Assembly (NCBI RefSeq): GCF_024213195.1
Contig: NZ_JANAVF010000006.1
Coordinates: 1-64,000 of the forward strand
Length of the DNA: 64,000 bases
Source: Streptomyces sp. TBY4
GTDB lineage: Bacteria > Actinomycetota > Actinomycetes > Streptomycetales > Streptomycetaceae
Reading direction: 5' to 3'
Shown here piece after piece: positions 10,456 to 18,675 of the stretch; position 1 is the stretch's first letter, and each line of letters begins with the position of its first letter. Both the position numbers and the translations under genes were made by a program. The notes under the pieces were generated by a model. It was not told where the DNA came from. It saw only the letters and a list, made by a program, of their open reading frames with translations, and searched no databases.

Positions 10456-11384
10456 GGGCGGACACCTCCGTCGGTGCCGTGGAAGCCGCCGTTGGCTCCG
10501 GGGGAGGAGGCCAGGTAGGCGACGGCCTGCGCCGTGGAGCCCTCCTGCGAGGGGTGGTACGAGCGCGAGAGGTACCTCGGTATCGACCTCAGCATGGCGC
10601 CCGTGGCCGGCAGGGTCCCCTTGCGGCCCGAGCGGTAGAACTGGCCCACCGAGGCCTTGGAGCCGGGCGGGAGCGAGGCGTCGTGCTCCATGAAGTAGCG
10701 CGATCCGCGCTGCCACAGGAAGACCAGGGCCGTGAAGGCCGTCGCCCAGGTGCGGGCCCGGCGGCGGTAGGTGCCGTCCAGGTGCATGAACAGGTCGAAG
10801 GCCACCGACCGGTGCTCGACCTCCTCCGCGCCGTGCCAGCGCAGCAGGTCCAGCATCATCGGGTCCGCGCCGCGCCGGTCCAGCTCTTCGGCGTTGAGGA
10901 TCCAGTTGCCGAGGAAGGCCGTGTAGTGCTCGATCGCGGCGATCATCGCCACGCGCTCCATCAGCCACCACTTGCGGGGCGCGCCGGGCGGCAGGGTCCG
11001 GTCGCCGAGCAGCTTCTCGAAGAGCCAGTCGATCTGCGCCGTGTAGGGCGTCGGGTCCAGGCCCAGCCGCTTGAGGTGGGGGAGCACGTCGTCGTGCGCG
11101 CTCGCGTGCATGGCCTCCTGGCCGATGAACCCGACGACGTCCTCGCGCAGCCGCTCGTCCGTGATGTACGGGAGCACCTGCTTGTAGACGTGCACGAACC
11201 AGCGCTCGCCCGCCGGGAGCAGCAGGTGCAGCACGTTGATGGTGTGGTTGGCGAAGGGGTCGCCGGGCAGCCAGTGGAGCGGGGTGTCCTCCCAGGAGAA
11301 GGACACGTCGCGGGCCTTCAGATCGATGTGCTCCGACGCCACGGGGGCGGGCGACGCGGACGACGCGGGCGGCGTATTAGACAT
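10452..11384 (-). CDS. Predicted metal-dependent hydrolase, ferritin-like (PF10118 family)
   Basis: A 310-residue member of the family annotated as predicted metal-dependent hydrolase. Metal-ligand-like motifs are seen at GQEAMHASAHDD, ERVAMIAAIEHYT and HGAEEVEHRSVAFD, that is, pairs of ExxH as in ferritin-like di-iron proteins. Its stop overlaps the start of the ferredoxin reductase gene, so the two are made together and in similar amounts. That arrangement fits a di-iron oxygenase or desaturase-like enzyme fed by the reductase better than a hydrolase. This is an inference; no substrate can be named. Confidence 0.85.
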   Translation of the reverse strand: MSNTPPASSASPAPVASEHIDLKARDVSFSWEDTPLHWLPGDPFANHTINVLHLLLPAGERWFVHVYKQVLPYITDERLREDVVGFIGQEAMHASAHDDVLPHLKRLGLDPTPYTAQIDWLFEKLLGDRTLPPGAPRKWWLMERVAMIAAIEHYTAFLGNWILNAEELDRRGADPMMLDLLRWHGAEEVEHRSVAFDLFMHLDGTYRRRARTWATAFTALVFLWQRGSRYFMEHDASLPPGSKASVGQFYRSGRKGTLPATGAMLRSIPRYLSRSYHPSQEGSTAQAVAYLASSPGANGGFHGTDGGVRP

Positions 11385-11465
11385 GGCGTCAATGTACTGA
11401 CGGGTAAGAGCGAGGGAAACCCCTCTGCGGACACTTGTGGCGCCACACCGCCCACCCCTGTCCGT

Positions 11466-12347
11466 CTATCCGGCGCCCCCGGCCTCCGGGCCCGCCCCCG
11501 CCGCCGGGATGGGCTCCGCCTGCCAGTTGATGGGACCGGCGCCTCCGAGCGGGAGCCGCCCCGGGGTCAGGCCGGTGGCGTCCTTCACGGCGTGGCTGAA
11601 GTGCGCCTGGTCGTGGAATCCCGCGAGCACCGCCACCTTCGCCAGTGGTACGCCCCGCAGCTGGAGCCGGAAGGCGTGCGTCAGCCGCAGCACCCGGGCG
11701 ATGGCGCCCGGCGGGTGCCCGATCTGCTCGCGGAACCGCCGCTCCAGATGACGCCGGCTCCACAGCAGCTGGGCCGCGAGCCGCCCGATCCGGATCCGCC
11801 CCTGGGTGCGGTGCAGTTCGTGCCACGCCAGCATGATCTCCGGCGCGATCCGTACGGCCTGCGCACCCCGGTGTCCCGCCATCAGCCGGGGCAGCTCCGC
11901 GTCGAGGATCGCGGCGCGCGCCAGCGCGTCGGCCTCCTCCAGCATGCGCGGCAGGTGGCGCAGACCGCGCGGCAGCAGGTCCGAGGGGTCGAGGTCGGTC
12001 TGGTGCCACTCCGACATCGGGACGCCGAACAGCCGGTAGGCGCCCATGGGCCGCATCCGGACGACCACCCCGCGCACGTCGCCCTCGTGGTCGGCGCGCA
12101 CCGCCACCGTCGCCGGGAGGTCCACCCGGGAGGGGCTCTCGCTGTAGGTGCGCTCCCCGGCCATCCCCCGGGTGCGCACGGGTGCACCGAATCCGAAATT
12201 CACGGTGGCCACGGTATTGGGCAGCAGAATGCGTCCGCGACGCGTTCCGGCGCTGTAGGCATAGCTGGAATATCCACACACAAGCCCTTTCAGGTCGTTT
12301 CCCGGAAGGAATGCGTGGCTGGAATCCGGGACTGGGGTTGCGGGCAC
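11466..12347 (-). CDS. AraC-family transcriptional regulator
   Basis: A 293-residue regulator. The C-terminal AraC/XylS double helix-turn-helix is clear (about residues 190-280: RIRIGRLAAQLLWSRRHLER, then LAKVAVLAGFHDQAHFSHAV). The N-terminal half is a cupin-like sensor region. The start was set at GTG 12347 because a perfect AAGGAGG lies at 12354-12360; longer in-frame starts to 12491 have no ribosome site. It is separated from the downstream hydrolase gene by 81 bp on the same strand and may control it. The effector is unknown. Confidence 0.88.
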   Translation of the reverse strand: MPATPVPDSSHAFLPGNDLKGLVCGYSSYAYSAGTRRGRILLPNTVATVNFGFGAPVRTRGMAGERTYSESPSRVDLPATVAVRADHEGDVRGVVVRMRPMGAYRLFGVPMSEWHQTDLDPSDLLPRGLRHLPRMLEEADALARAAILDAELPRLMAGHRGAQAVRIAPEIMLAWHELHRTQGRIRIGRLAAQLLWSRRHLERRFREQIGHPPGAIARVLRLTHAFRLQLRGVPLAKVAVLAGFHDQAHFSHAVKDATGLTPGRLPLGGAGPINWQAEPIPAAGAGPEAGGAG

Positions 12348-12608
12348 GGGTGTCCTCCTTCGGATGATCTTCGGTGACGCATGGTGCCTGTGTGGCGGGT
12401 GCGTCGAAAGTGCCTCGTCAGCCATCCTTTGAAGCGGACTTGACCGCTCCTTTTCGTGTCGCACATCTACAAGACCGGGCCCGCGGTACAACCCCAGGAT
12501 TTCCCCTGCACGACCGAACCATCTGAATGCCGGAATCCCCGTGACTCCGGAATCAGCTGAAACGTGGAATTCGCAGATGAACCACCGATTTCAGAGGGGA
12601 TAGGTCTC

Positions 12609-13214
12609 ATGGCACCGCGCAGCACCTTCCTGTCGGCCGCACCCGCGAAGGCCGCCGTGGCCCTGGCGATGACGGCGCTCACCCTGTTCGCCGCGCCGGG
12701 CGTGGCCGGCGCCGCCTCGGCGCCGGACGCCGCCCGGCCCGAGTTCGCCGCCCAGGCGCGCGCCGCGGGGCTCGACGCCGGCCAGGCCAAGAGCCTCCAG
12801 AAGCGCGTCGACTCCTACCTCGGCAAGGAGAAGGGGAAGCAGGTCGCAGTCAACAAGATCACCTTGGACAAGGGGGCGGAGATCCTGCTGACCCTGCCGG
12901 GGGAGAAGTACGCCCGGGAGGTGGGCGCCCCCAAGATCGCATCGGCGGCGGCCGCGTCCGAGTACTGCGCCTACACCTACGTCTGCGCCTTCGAGTCCAC
13001 GTGGTTCCAGGGCGACAAGAAGACCCTCTTCACGTGCAACACGCTCAACTACATCCCCTGGTCCGGGACCGGCTCCTGGATCAACAACCAGCGGGCCGCG
13101 CTCCGCGCGAAGTTCTACCGGAGCGACCAGACCATCGGGTGGATCTCCCCGGGCGGCTACAGCGAGGACGGACAGGCGCCCTGGGGCTGGGTCTACTGGC
13201 TCAGCCCCTGCTGA
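12609..13214 (+). CDS. Small secreted protein, peptidase-inhibitor I36-like
   Basis: A 201-residue exported protein. The start at ATG 12609 follows AGAGGGG (12594-12600). A signal peptide ends near residue 36 (VAGAASA). Residues about 40-110 are a charged helical pro-region like those of secreted Streptomyces hydrolases and inhibitors. The C-terminal 90 residues contain four cysteines (in EYCAYTYVCAF, FTCNT and the terminal SPC), aromatic-rich strands and a pattern like the I36 (SMPI-type) metalloprotease inhibitors. The family assignment is tentative; a secreted disulfide-bonded protein is certain enough. Its promoter lies in the 261-bp divergent gap with the AraC gene. Confidence 0.75.
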   Translation: MAPRSTFLSAAPAKAAVALAMTALTLFAAPGVAGAASAPDAARPEFAAQARAAGLDAGQAKSLQKRVDSYLGKEKGKQVAVNKITLDKGAEILLTLPGEKYAREVGAPKIASAAAASEYCAYTYVCAFESTWFQGDKKTLFTCNTLNYIPWSGTGSWINNQRAALRAKFYRSDQTIGWISPGGYSEDGQAPWGWVYWLSPC

Positions 13215-13230
13215 GCCACCCCGCACCCCC

Positions 13231-13275
13231 GGGCCCCTGACCCGGGCCCCTGACCCGGGCCCCTGACCCGGGCCC
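13231..13275. repeat. Three 13-bp tandem repeats downstream of the secreted protein gene
   Basis: The unit GGGCCCCTGACCC occurs three times head to tail, plus a partial fourth copy, starting 17 bp after the stop codon. It can fold on itself (GGGCCC is palindromic) and merges into the larger hairpins that follow. Confidence 0.8.
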
Positions 13276-13281
13276 GGTCCA

Positions 13282-13323
13282 ACCGGCTCCGATGGGTGGC
13301 GGGGGGCATCCATCGGAGCCGGT
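13282..13323. terminator. Perfect 14-bp hairpin, probable bidirectional terminator
   Basis: Left arm ACCGGCTCCGATGG (13282-13295) and right arm CCATCGGAGCCGGT (13310-13323) are exact reverse complements around a 14-base loop. It stands between convergent genes ending at 13214 and 13462. There is no U-tract, as is usual in Streptomyces. Confidence 0.7.
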
Positions 13324-13351
13324 CCCCTGGCAGGGGTCCGACCACCGGGCG

Positions 13352-13428
13352 GGAGGGCCGGTCCTCCTTGCCGGGGGAGTCGGTCCCTTGGCAGGGGGGC
13401 CGTCCCTTGGCAGGGGGACCGGCCCTCC
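13352..13428. terminator. Second long inverted repeat with nested repeats in the convergent junction
   Basis: GGAGGGCCGGTCC (13352-13364) is exactly complementary to GGACCGGCCCTCC (13416-13428). The interior carries copies of CGTCCCTTGGCAGGGG, a near-palindrome that also occurs just upstream (from about 13320). It probably completes termination for the minus-strand gene ending at 13462. Confidence 0.6.
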
Positions 13429-13461
13429 TGTGCCACCGGGGCCGCCCGACCGAGCCGGGCG

Positions 13462-15390
13462 TCAGCGCAGCACGCCCGCCTTCGAACCGTCCGTCAGCTT
13501 GCCCGTCAGTTCCACCTGCGCCCCCGCCGGAGCCTTCACCGCCAGCCGGTTGCCGACCGCGACCCCGCTCACCTGCCCGCCGCCCACGGTCAGCGAGGCG
13601 AACTGCGCGCTTCCCGCGGCGAGTACGTACCACTGCCCCGCCTTCGACTTCCACAGAACCCCGGCCAGCACCCGCGGCTCCCGCGGCCCGCACGCCGGCG
13701 AACCCTCCGCCTTCGCCGCCTGCGCCGCCAACGGCGCGCCCGGGGCCAGGAACTGCGCCTGCACCCGGTCCGCGGTGCCCTGCCAGGTCTCCGCCCGGGT
13801 GCACAGCCAGGTCGCCGTGCCGTCGCCCTCCGGCAGCGGCTGCTTCGCGTACGTCCACGCGTTGACCGTGCGCACCCCGTGCGAGCGCACCGAAGGCAGC
13901 AGGCACGCGATCCGCGACCAGTCGCCCAGCTCCGCGCCCTCCGTCACGTTCCGCTCGGCGCCCGGCGCCCCCGAGGTCAGCCGGGCCGGGGTCAGCTCGC
14001 CCAGGTCCGTGATCAGCCGGGTCGCGCCGTCGCCGGTCACCGCCAGTGCGCTCCAGCTCGTACAACTGCCGTCCGGGGCGGGGCTCGGCACCGGCGGGGT
14101 GACCCCCTCCGGGCTCAGCTCGAGCCCGGTCGGCGCCTCCGCCGGCTTCAGCAGGTCCCGCCGCGTGGCGGCCGTCACCCAAGGCGCCGTCAGATAGCGG
14201 ACGTTGCCGTCGACCCGGCTCAGCACCAGGGCCGCCGCCGTGTCCGCCGAGGCGCCGTCGGTCCGGGCGAAGTCGAGGGCGGCGATGTCGGTGCCCGAGA
14301 GCGGTTCGGCGTACCGGGCCACGCGCAGGCCGTCGTACAGCAGGACCACGACGGCCTGGTCGACGGTCCCGGCGAACAGCAGCTGCGGGGGCCCCATCGG
14401 CGGCCCCGACGGGGTGCCGGGGGTGGCCGAGACCACCACCGACCGGCCCGGCCGGGCCCAGACGGCCAGCGCCCGCCGCAGCAGTGCGGAATCGTCGACG
14501 CGGTTGCCGCGCGCGGGCCAGCCGGAGTAGTCGGTACGGGAGGACGTGCTCCACACCGTGGGCGCGACCCGGAGCAACTGCCCGGGGTCCAGGGCCTGCT
14601 CCGCCGCCGCGTTCTTCGCGTAGAGCGGGGCGGCGGCCCCGTCGGCCCCCCACCCGCCGCCGGGCAGCGAGAGCAGCACCCCGCACACGGCGAGGGCGAT
14701 CCCGGCGGCGATCCCGGCCCGCACCAGCCGCCGGCGGCGCAGCAGGTCGGTGGGCCGGGCCTGGAGCACGCAGGGGTCGAACTCGGGGGAGGCGAACAGC
14801 TCGTCGGTCGACGGGTCCCCGGACTCGGCGACGGCGGCGGCCGGGTTGGCCACCCCCGCCTCGGTCAGCACCCGCAGCACCTCGGGCTCGGGCAGCCGCT
14901 CCAGCGCCCGCAGGACGCACGCCGCCCGCCCGGGCCCGTCGAGGGTGGCCAGCCACTGGTCGAGGGCCAGCTCCTCGGCCCCGCCCGAGCGCGGGAACAG
15001 CCGCAGCCCCCACACCTGGGGGAGCGCCGGCGGCAGTTGAGCCCGCCGGGGCAGCGCGCGGAACGTCAGCGGGATCCCGGCCTCCAGGGCCGACCGCAGC
15101 ACGCGCAGCCGTACGTACGCGTACCCGGACTCGGCGCCCGCCCCGCCCCGCTGGCCCGGAACCCCGCCCTGCACCGCCGCCTGCGCGGCGGCCGCCCCGT
15201 CCCGCCGCCCGCGCGGCAGGGCGCGCTGGGCCAGCGAGTGGGCGGTCAGCACCCGCCGGTTGCGCCCGAGCGCGGGCGGCAGCACCAGGTAGGCCAGCCG
15301 GACCAGCCGGGGATAGTGCTCGACGATGGCGGCCTCGGCCTGCTCGACATCGGGGGAGAGGGGGCGGGTGGCGGTATCCGGCGCAGTCAC
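13462..15390 (-). CDS. Sigma-factor-like membrane-anchored protein of unknown function
   Basis: A 642-residue protein. Residues 1 to about 215 resemble the helices of an ECF/SigE-type sigma factor (for example HYPRLVRLAYLVLP near the start and a region-4-like part around 140-180), but they are Ala/Pro-rich and degenerate. One membrane segment follows (about 226-248, IAAGIALAVCGVLLSL). The remaining 390 residues are a predicted extracytoplasmic domain with paired cysteines. I do not recognise a function; a trans-membrane sensor derived from a sigma/anti-sigma arrangement is a guess. The GTG at 15390 has no clear ribosome site and lies only 30 bases beyond the end of the TnpB pseudogene, so the native leader may have been replaced. 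Confidence 0.75.
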   Translation of the reverse strand: MTAPDTATRPLSPDVEQAEAAIVEHYPRLVRLAYLVLPPALGRNRRVLTAHSLAQRALPRGRRDGAAAAQAAVQGGVPGQRGGAGAESGYAYVRLRVLRSALEAGIPLTFRALPRRAQLPPALPQVWGLRLFPRSGGAEELALDQWLATLDGPGRAACVLRALERLPEPEVLRVLTEAGVANPAAAVAESGDPSTDELFASPEFDPCVLQARPTDLLRRRRLVRAGIAAGIALAVCGVLLSLPGGGWGADGAAAPLYAKNAAAEQALDPGQLLRVAPTVWSTSSRTDYSGWPARGNRVDDSALLRRALAVWARPGRSVVVSATPGTPSGPPMGPPQLLFAGTVDQAVVVLLYDGLRVARYAEPLSGTDIAALDFARTDGASADTAAALVLSRVDGNVRYLTAPWVTAATRRDLLKPAEAPTGLELSPEGVTPPVPSPAPDGSCTSWSALAVTGDGATRLITDLGELTPARLTSGAPGAERNVTEGAELGDWSRIACLLPSVRSHGVRTVNAWTYAKQPLPEGDGTATWLCTRAETWQGTADRVQAQFLAPGAPLAAQAAKAEGSPACGPREPRVLAGVLWKSKAGQWYVLAAGSAQFASLTVGGGQVSGVAVGNRLAVKAPAGAQVELTGKLTDGSKAGVLR

Positions 15391-15420
15391 GTTCAGCAGA
15401 ACGAGCGAATGGTCGGATGG

Positions 15421-16966
15421 TCACCGTTCCTGGCGATGCCGGTCTCTGTCGCCGATAACGCCGTAAACCGGCCTGGCCGGTTGTCTCCCCGAACGGTCTT
15501 GGGAGACGGGGAACAGCGCGAGCTGGTCGCTTCGGTCCCGGCAGGTCTTGCCACCCAGGTCGGGTGTGCCCGTGGTCCTCGGCGGGCTCGCGGTCCCTCG
15601 CGCCCTCGGTACGGTGACGGTCTGGCCGGTAGCTCTCCGCGCGACGATCCTCCGGTCGTGTGCGGTCACACCTGGCCGACGCCGGATCCCGTGTCCGAGG
15701 GCGCGCCTGCCGATCGCCGCGGCCGCCGCGTGGTGGCCGGTGACGGTCGCGGTCCTGGATTGTTGCTGGAGCGGGGGCTTCCAGTGCTGGGCGCCCCAGC
15801 GGCTGGTGTAAGCGGGGTCGACGGCGATGACGACGAGGCCCGCGTGGTGGGCCATGCCGGCCAGCCGGTTGCGGAAGCGCGCGGTGGGCAGGCCCGCGAC
15901 GGTACGGCGGAACGCCTTGCCGCGCTTGCCACGCCCCATCGTTTCCCGGCCGGCGGCGCGGGCGTCGGCGAAGCCGAGGTCCTCGATGGCGAAACCGGCG
16001 CAGCAGGTCCACGGCCAGCAGTCGGGCGCCGGTCGCGGCCAGCTCGGCGGGGGTCGGGAGCCTTGTTTCCGGCATGGCCCAGGAGGCGTCGAGGTACCAA
16101 CGCCCGCGCTCCGGGTCGCACACGATGTCGTAGCGGACGGAACGGTTGGCCGTGACCCGGTCCAACCACTCGCCCTGGCGATGATGGAAACTGGCGGTGC
16201 AGTCGAGCCGGTAGCGGCCCCGGGGTGCGTTGGCCAGGTGCCTGAGCGGCTCGGGCAGGACCATGGTGACCGTGCCGCCATCCGGGTCCACGGTGATCGT
16301 GTAGTTCCCGTACCGGGCCCCGGACTCCCCATCGGCGGTCAGGAACATGCGCCGCGCGTTCCGCCGTTCAAGCCACTCGATCTCCGTGAGCCGCGCGGAG
16401 GTGAGGTTGTGCCGGGTCTTCGCCAGCTTCCGGCTTCCGGCCACGATGGCCGGATGCCCGGCCTCGATCCGCCGATCCGCCTGGGCGAGGCGCGCGCTGA
16501 GAACCTGCCACCGACGCTGCTTCTGTGCCCGCTCGGCCTGGCTCGGGTATCCACGAACGCCACCGGCCCGCTGGCCACAGGGGACGGTCAGGCGCTTGCT
16601 GATCTTCGCGATGGCCCGCCGCAGCGAGGTCCGTTCATCGAACAGGCACCGCAGGGAAAGCTGGTACTGATCCTCCGACAGGCGAGTCATCGCCCCGGCC
16701 CACCGGGACGATGACATCTGCGTCAGCTCACGCTTGCGATCCGCCCGCCGGTTCTCCTTCGCCGGCACCCTGCCGATGCGGACACGCTCGGCCAGGTCGG
16801 CGCGGGCATGCCGGCCGAGATGCCCGCCGACCATCCGCAAGACCTCGGCATCGCGGACGGACAGACGGAGGCGCCCGCGGATACGCGCGCCTAGGGGTGC
16901 CGGCACGGTGAACGGTTCGGCCGGCGTGCGCAGCGGCCGCTTCCCCTGCCCTTCCCTACGCGCCAT
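15421..16966 (-). pseudogene. Broken TnpB-related (IS605 OrfB-like) gene with internal deletion and frameshift
   Basis: Reading from ATG 16966, one frame gives an N-terminal region typical of actinobacterial TnpB-related proteins, down to the first RuvC motif LLAVDL (near 16010). The reading then continues only in another frame, starting GFAIEDLGFADARAAG (second RuvC motif), through IAVDPAYTSRWGAQHW (third motif), and stops at 15421. In intact relatives some 55-65 residues separate the first two motifs. Here they are almost adjacent, so a deletion removed that part and broke the frame at about 15990-16020. No zinc-finger cysteines, no tnpA and no clear terminal hairpins were seen. As in this subgroup, the protein would be an RNA-guided nuclease relative; it is now dead unless programmed frameshifting and the deletion are tolerated, which is unlikely. 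Confidence 0.85.
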
Positions 16967-17102
16967 CGGCCACCCTCGTCCGATCCCCTGATGCGGTACC
17001 AGCGTTCTCCGGTCACCTTGACGTCTTCGCGAGGACCGTGCGCGCCGAAAGCACCCCGTGTTCACCCGTACGAGCTTGAAGCAGGCCGATCCTGACCAGG
17101 GA

Positions 17103-17918
17103 TCAGAGGACGAGGCGGGCGCGCAGGGCCTCGACCGTGTCGTCGGAGATGCCGAGTCCCTCGCGCACGTACTTCTCCATCGAGCCGTAGCGCGTGTTCA
17201 CCTCGTCGAGGGCGGCCTCCAGGTAGGAGGGGAAGACGCCGATCAGCGCCAGCGCGATGTCCGGGTCGCCGCCGGCCGCAGTGAAGCCCTCGATCATCGG
17301 GGCGAAGGCGATCCGCACCGCCGGGTTGACCGACAGGTACTCCTCCATCAGCGTCTCGTCGTCGGCGCCGAGCAGCGCCAGGACCACGGTCGCGCCCCAG
17401 CCCGTACGGTCCTTGCCCGCCGTGCAGTGGAAGAGCAGCGGCCCGGACTGCGGGTCGGCGAGTTCGGTGAGCAGCAGCCGGTACGCGGACTGCGCGGAGG
17501 CGGAGCTGACCAGGGAGCGGTAGAGGCTGGTGAACAGGGCCTGCACCTTGCCGCCGCCGAGGTGCTCCTCCGCCACCACCGGGTCGGACAGGATGTCCTT
17601 GAGCTGGGCGGCGGGTATCTTCCCGGGGCCGCCGTCGCCCGTGCTGTCGGCCGTCATCTTGTCGGCCAGGGCGTCGGCTATGAGCAGCCGGGCGCCGGCC
17701 GGCATCCGGTCGGGGTGCTCGCCGCGCTCGACTCCGGTGCGGAAGTCGATGACGGTACGGATGCCCAGCGCGGCCACCGCCTGGTCGACTTCGAGGTCGA
17801 GCCGGTCCAGCTGGCCGGAGCGCAGCACCAGACCCGGGCGGACGCTGCGGCCCCCGGCGAGCGGGGTGCCGCCGAGGTCCCGGAGGTTGGCGACGGTCTT
17901 GGCGGGGGTGACGGTCAT
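17103..17918 (-). CDS. Protein tyrosine/serine phosphatase (Y_phosphatase3 type)
   Basis: A 271-residue cytoplasmic phosphatase. The signature P-loop HCTAGKDRTG has the nucleophile C165 and R171. The N-terminal NLRDLGG motif is the usual start of this family (PF13350). The general acid is probably supplied by the DALADKM region. It is related to mycobacterial PtpB-like enzymes, but the substrate here is unknown. The gene is 137 bp downstream of the TnpB start and 35 bp from the rhomboid-like gene on the same strand, with which it could be co-transcribed. Confidence 0.9.
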   Translation of the reverse strand: MTVTPAKTVANLRDLGGTPLAGGRSVRPGLVLRSGQLDRLDLEVDQAVAALGIRTVIDFRTGVERGEHPDRMPAGARLLIADALADKMTADSTGDGGPGKIPAAQLKDILSDPVVAEEHLGGGKVQALFTSLYRSLVSSASAQSAYRLLLTELADPQSGPLLFHCTAGKDRTGWGATVVLALLGADDETLMEEYLSVNPAVRIAFAPMIEGFTAAGGDPDIALALIGVFPSYLEAALDEVNTRYGSMEKYVREGLGISDDTVEALRARLVL

Positions 17919-17952
17919 CGTGGCGGCTCCAACGTGATCAGAGAAACGTGGC

Positions 17953-18609
17953 TCAGGACGAAGCGCGCTGGGTGACGCGTGTCATCCATATGATTTTCGG
18001 AGATTTCGCTCCGGATCGGTAATCGGCCAGGTGATCGGCCAGGTAATCGGTGGCCAGCGAGACCCCGATGCCGAGCCCCAGGGCCACCAGGTGCCCCGCG
18101 TCGGTGAAGGTCCGCTCCCGCCGCAGCACCGGCCGGACGGCGAGCGCCAGCAGCCCGGCCCGGGCGGTGGTGCGCACCGGCCCGCGCGGGAGCGCCGAGG
18201 TCAGCGCGCCGAGCACGGTGTTGAACCCGTAGCTGGTGCCCACGTCCACCGCCCGCCGGGTCCCGGGGCCGGCCGTCCGGCGGAGCACCCCGTACACCAG
18301 CAGGGTGGCCGTGACGTGCCCGAACAGGAACGCGGCCGCCGTCCACCAGGCCCCGCGGGCGTACTCGGCGTACCCGAGGACGGCCACCAGCAGGAGCGCG
18401 TACGGCAGCGGCATCGGCTCCTCGACGAGGAAGGCGCTGGCCGCCAGGGTCTCCCAGCGGGCGGCGTCCAGGTTGTCGGGGTTGGTGGAGCAGCGGCGCA
18501 GCAGCCGGTCCCGCGCCGCCGGATCCAGCCGCTCCAGGGCGTACGCCCCGAGCTGGACCGCGCCCGTGTACACCGCGCTCAGCGGCACCGTCGACGACAG
18601 GGGGTTCAT
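17953..18609 (-). CDS. Rhomboid-like integral membrane protein
   Basis: A 218-residue protein with about five membrane segments and the rhomboid-like pattern GHVTATLLVYG followed by DVGTSYGFNTVLGAL. The Ser and His of active rhomboid proteases are not obvious, so it may be one of the inactive actinobacterial rhomboid-like proteins. The start at ATG 18609 gives a natural N-terminus; a TTG at 18663 would add 18 residues. The ribosome site is weak for both. Confidence 0.7.
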   Translation of the reverse strand: MNPLSSTVPLSAVYTGAVQLGAYALERLDPAARDRLLRRCSTNPDNLDAARWETLAASAFLVEEPMPLPYALLLVAVLGYAEYARGAWWTAAAFLFGHVTATLLVYGVLRRTAGPGTRRAVDVGTSYGFNTVLGALTSALPRGPVRTTARAGLLALAVRPVLRRERTFTDAGHLVALGLGIGVSLATDYLADHLADYRSGAKSPKIIWMTRVTQRASS

Positions 18610-18675
18610 CGGACCATGATCGGCCACGGGGGTGCCGTCCGGCGAGGCGGGGGGTCGTGGCAATATGCCCAGGTC

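Noticed and set aside
10455..10971. N-terminal extension of the ferredoxin reductase gene
   Set aside because: This part overlaps the well-supported hydrolase gene in another frame; the GTGA overlap at 10452-10455 marks the true start.
13193..17065. A single 1290-residue minus-strand protein
   Set aside because: Only its first part (TnpB N-terminus, from 16966) is real. After about 16010 the true reading moves to another frame, and from 15390 the frame is antisense-like noise within the sigma-like gene.
15421..17065. A complete IS200/IS605 element with tnpA
   Set aside because: No tnpA-like frame and no terminal hairpins were found next to the TnpB remnant.
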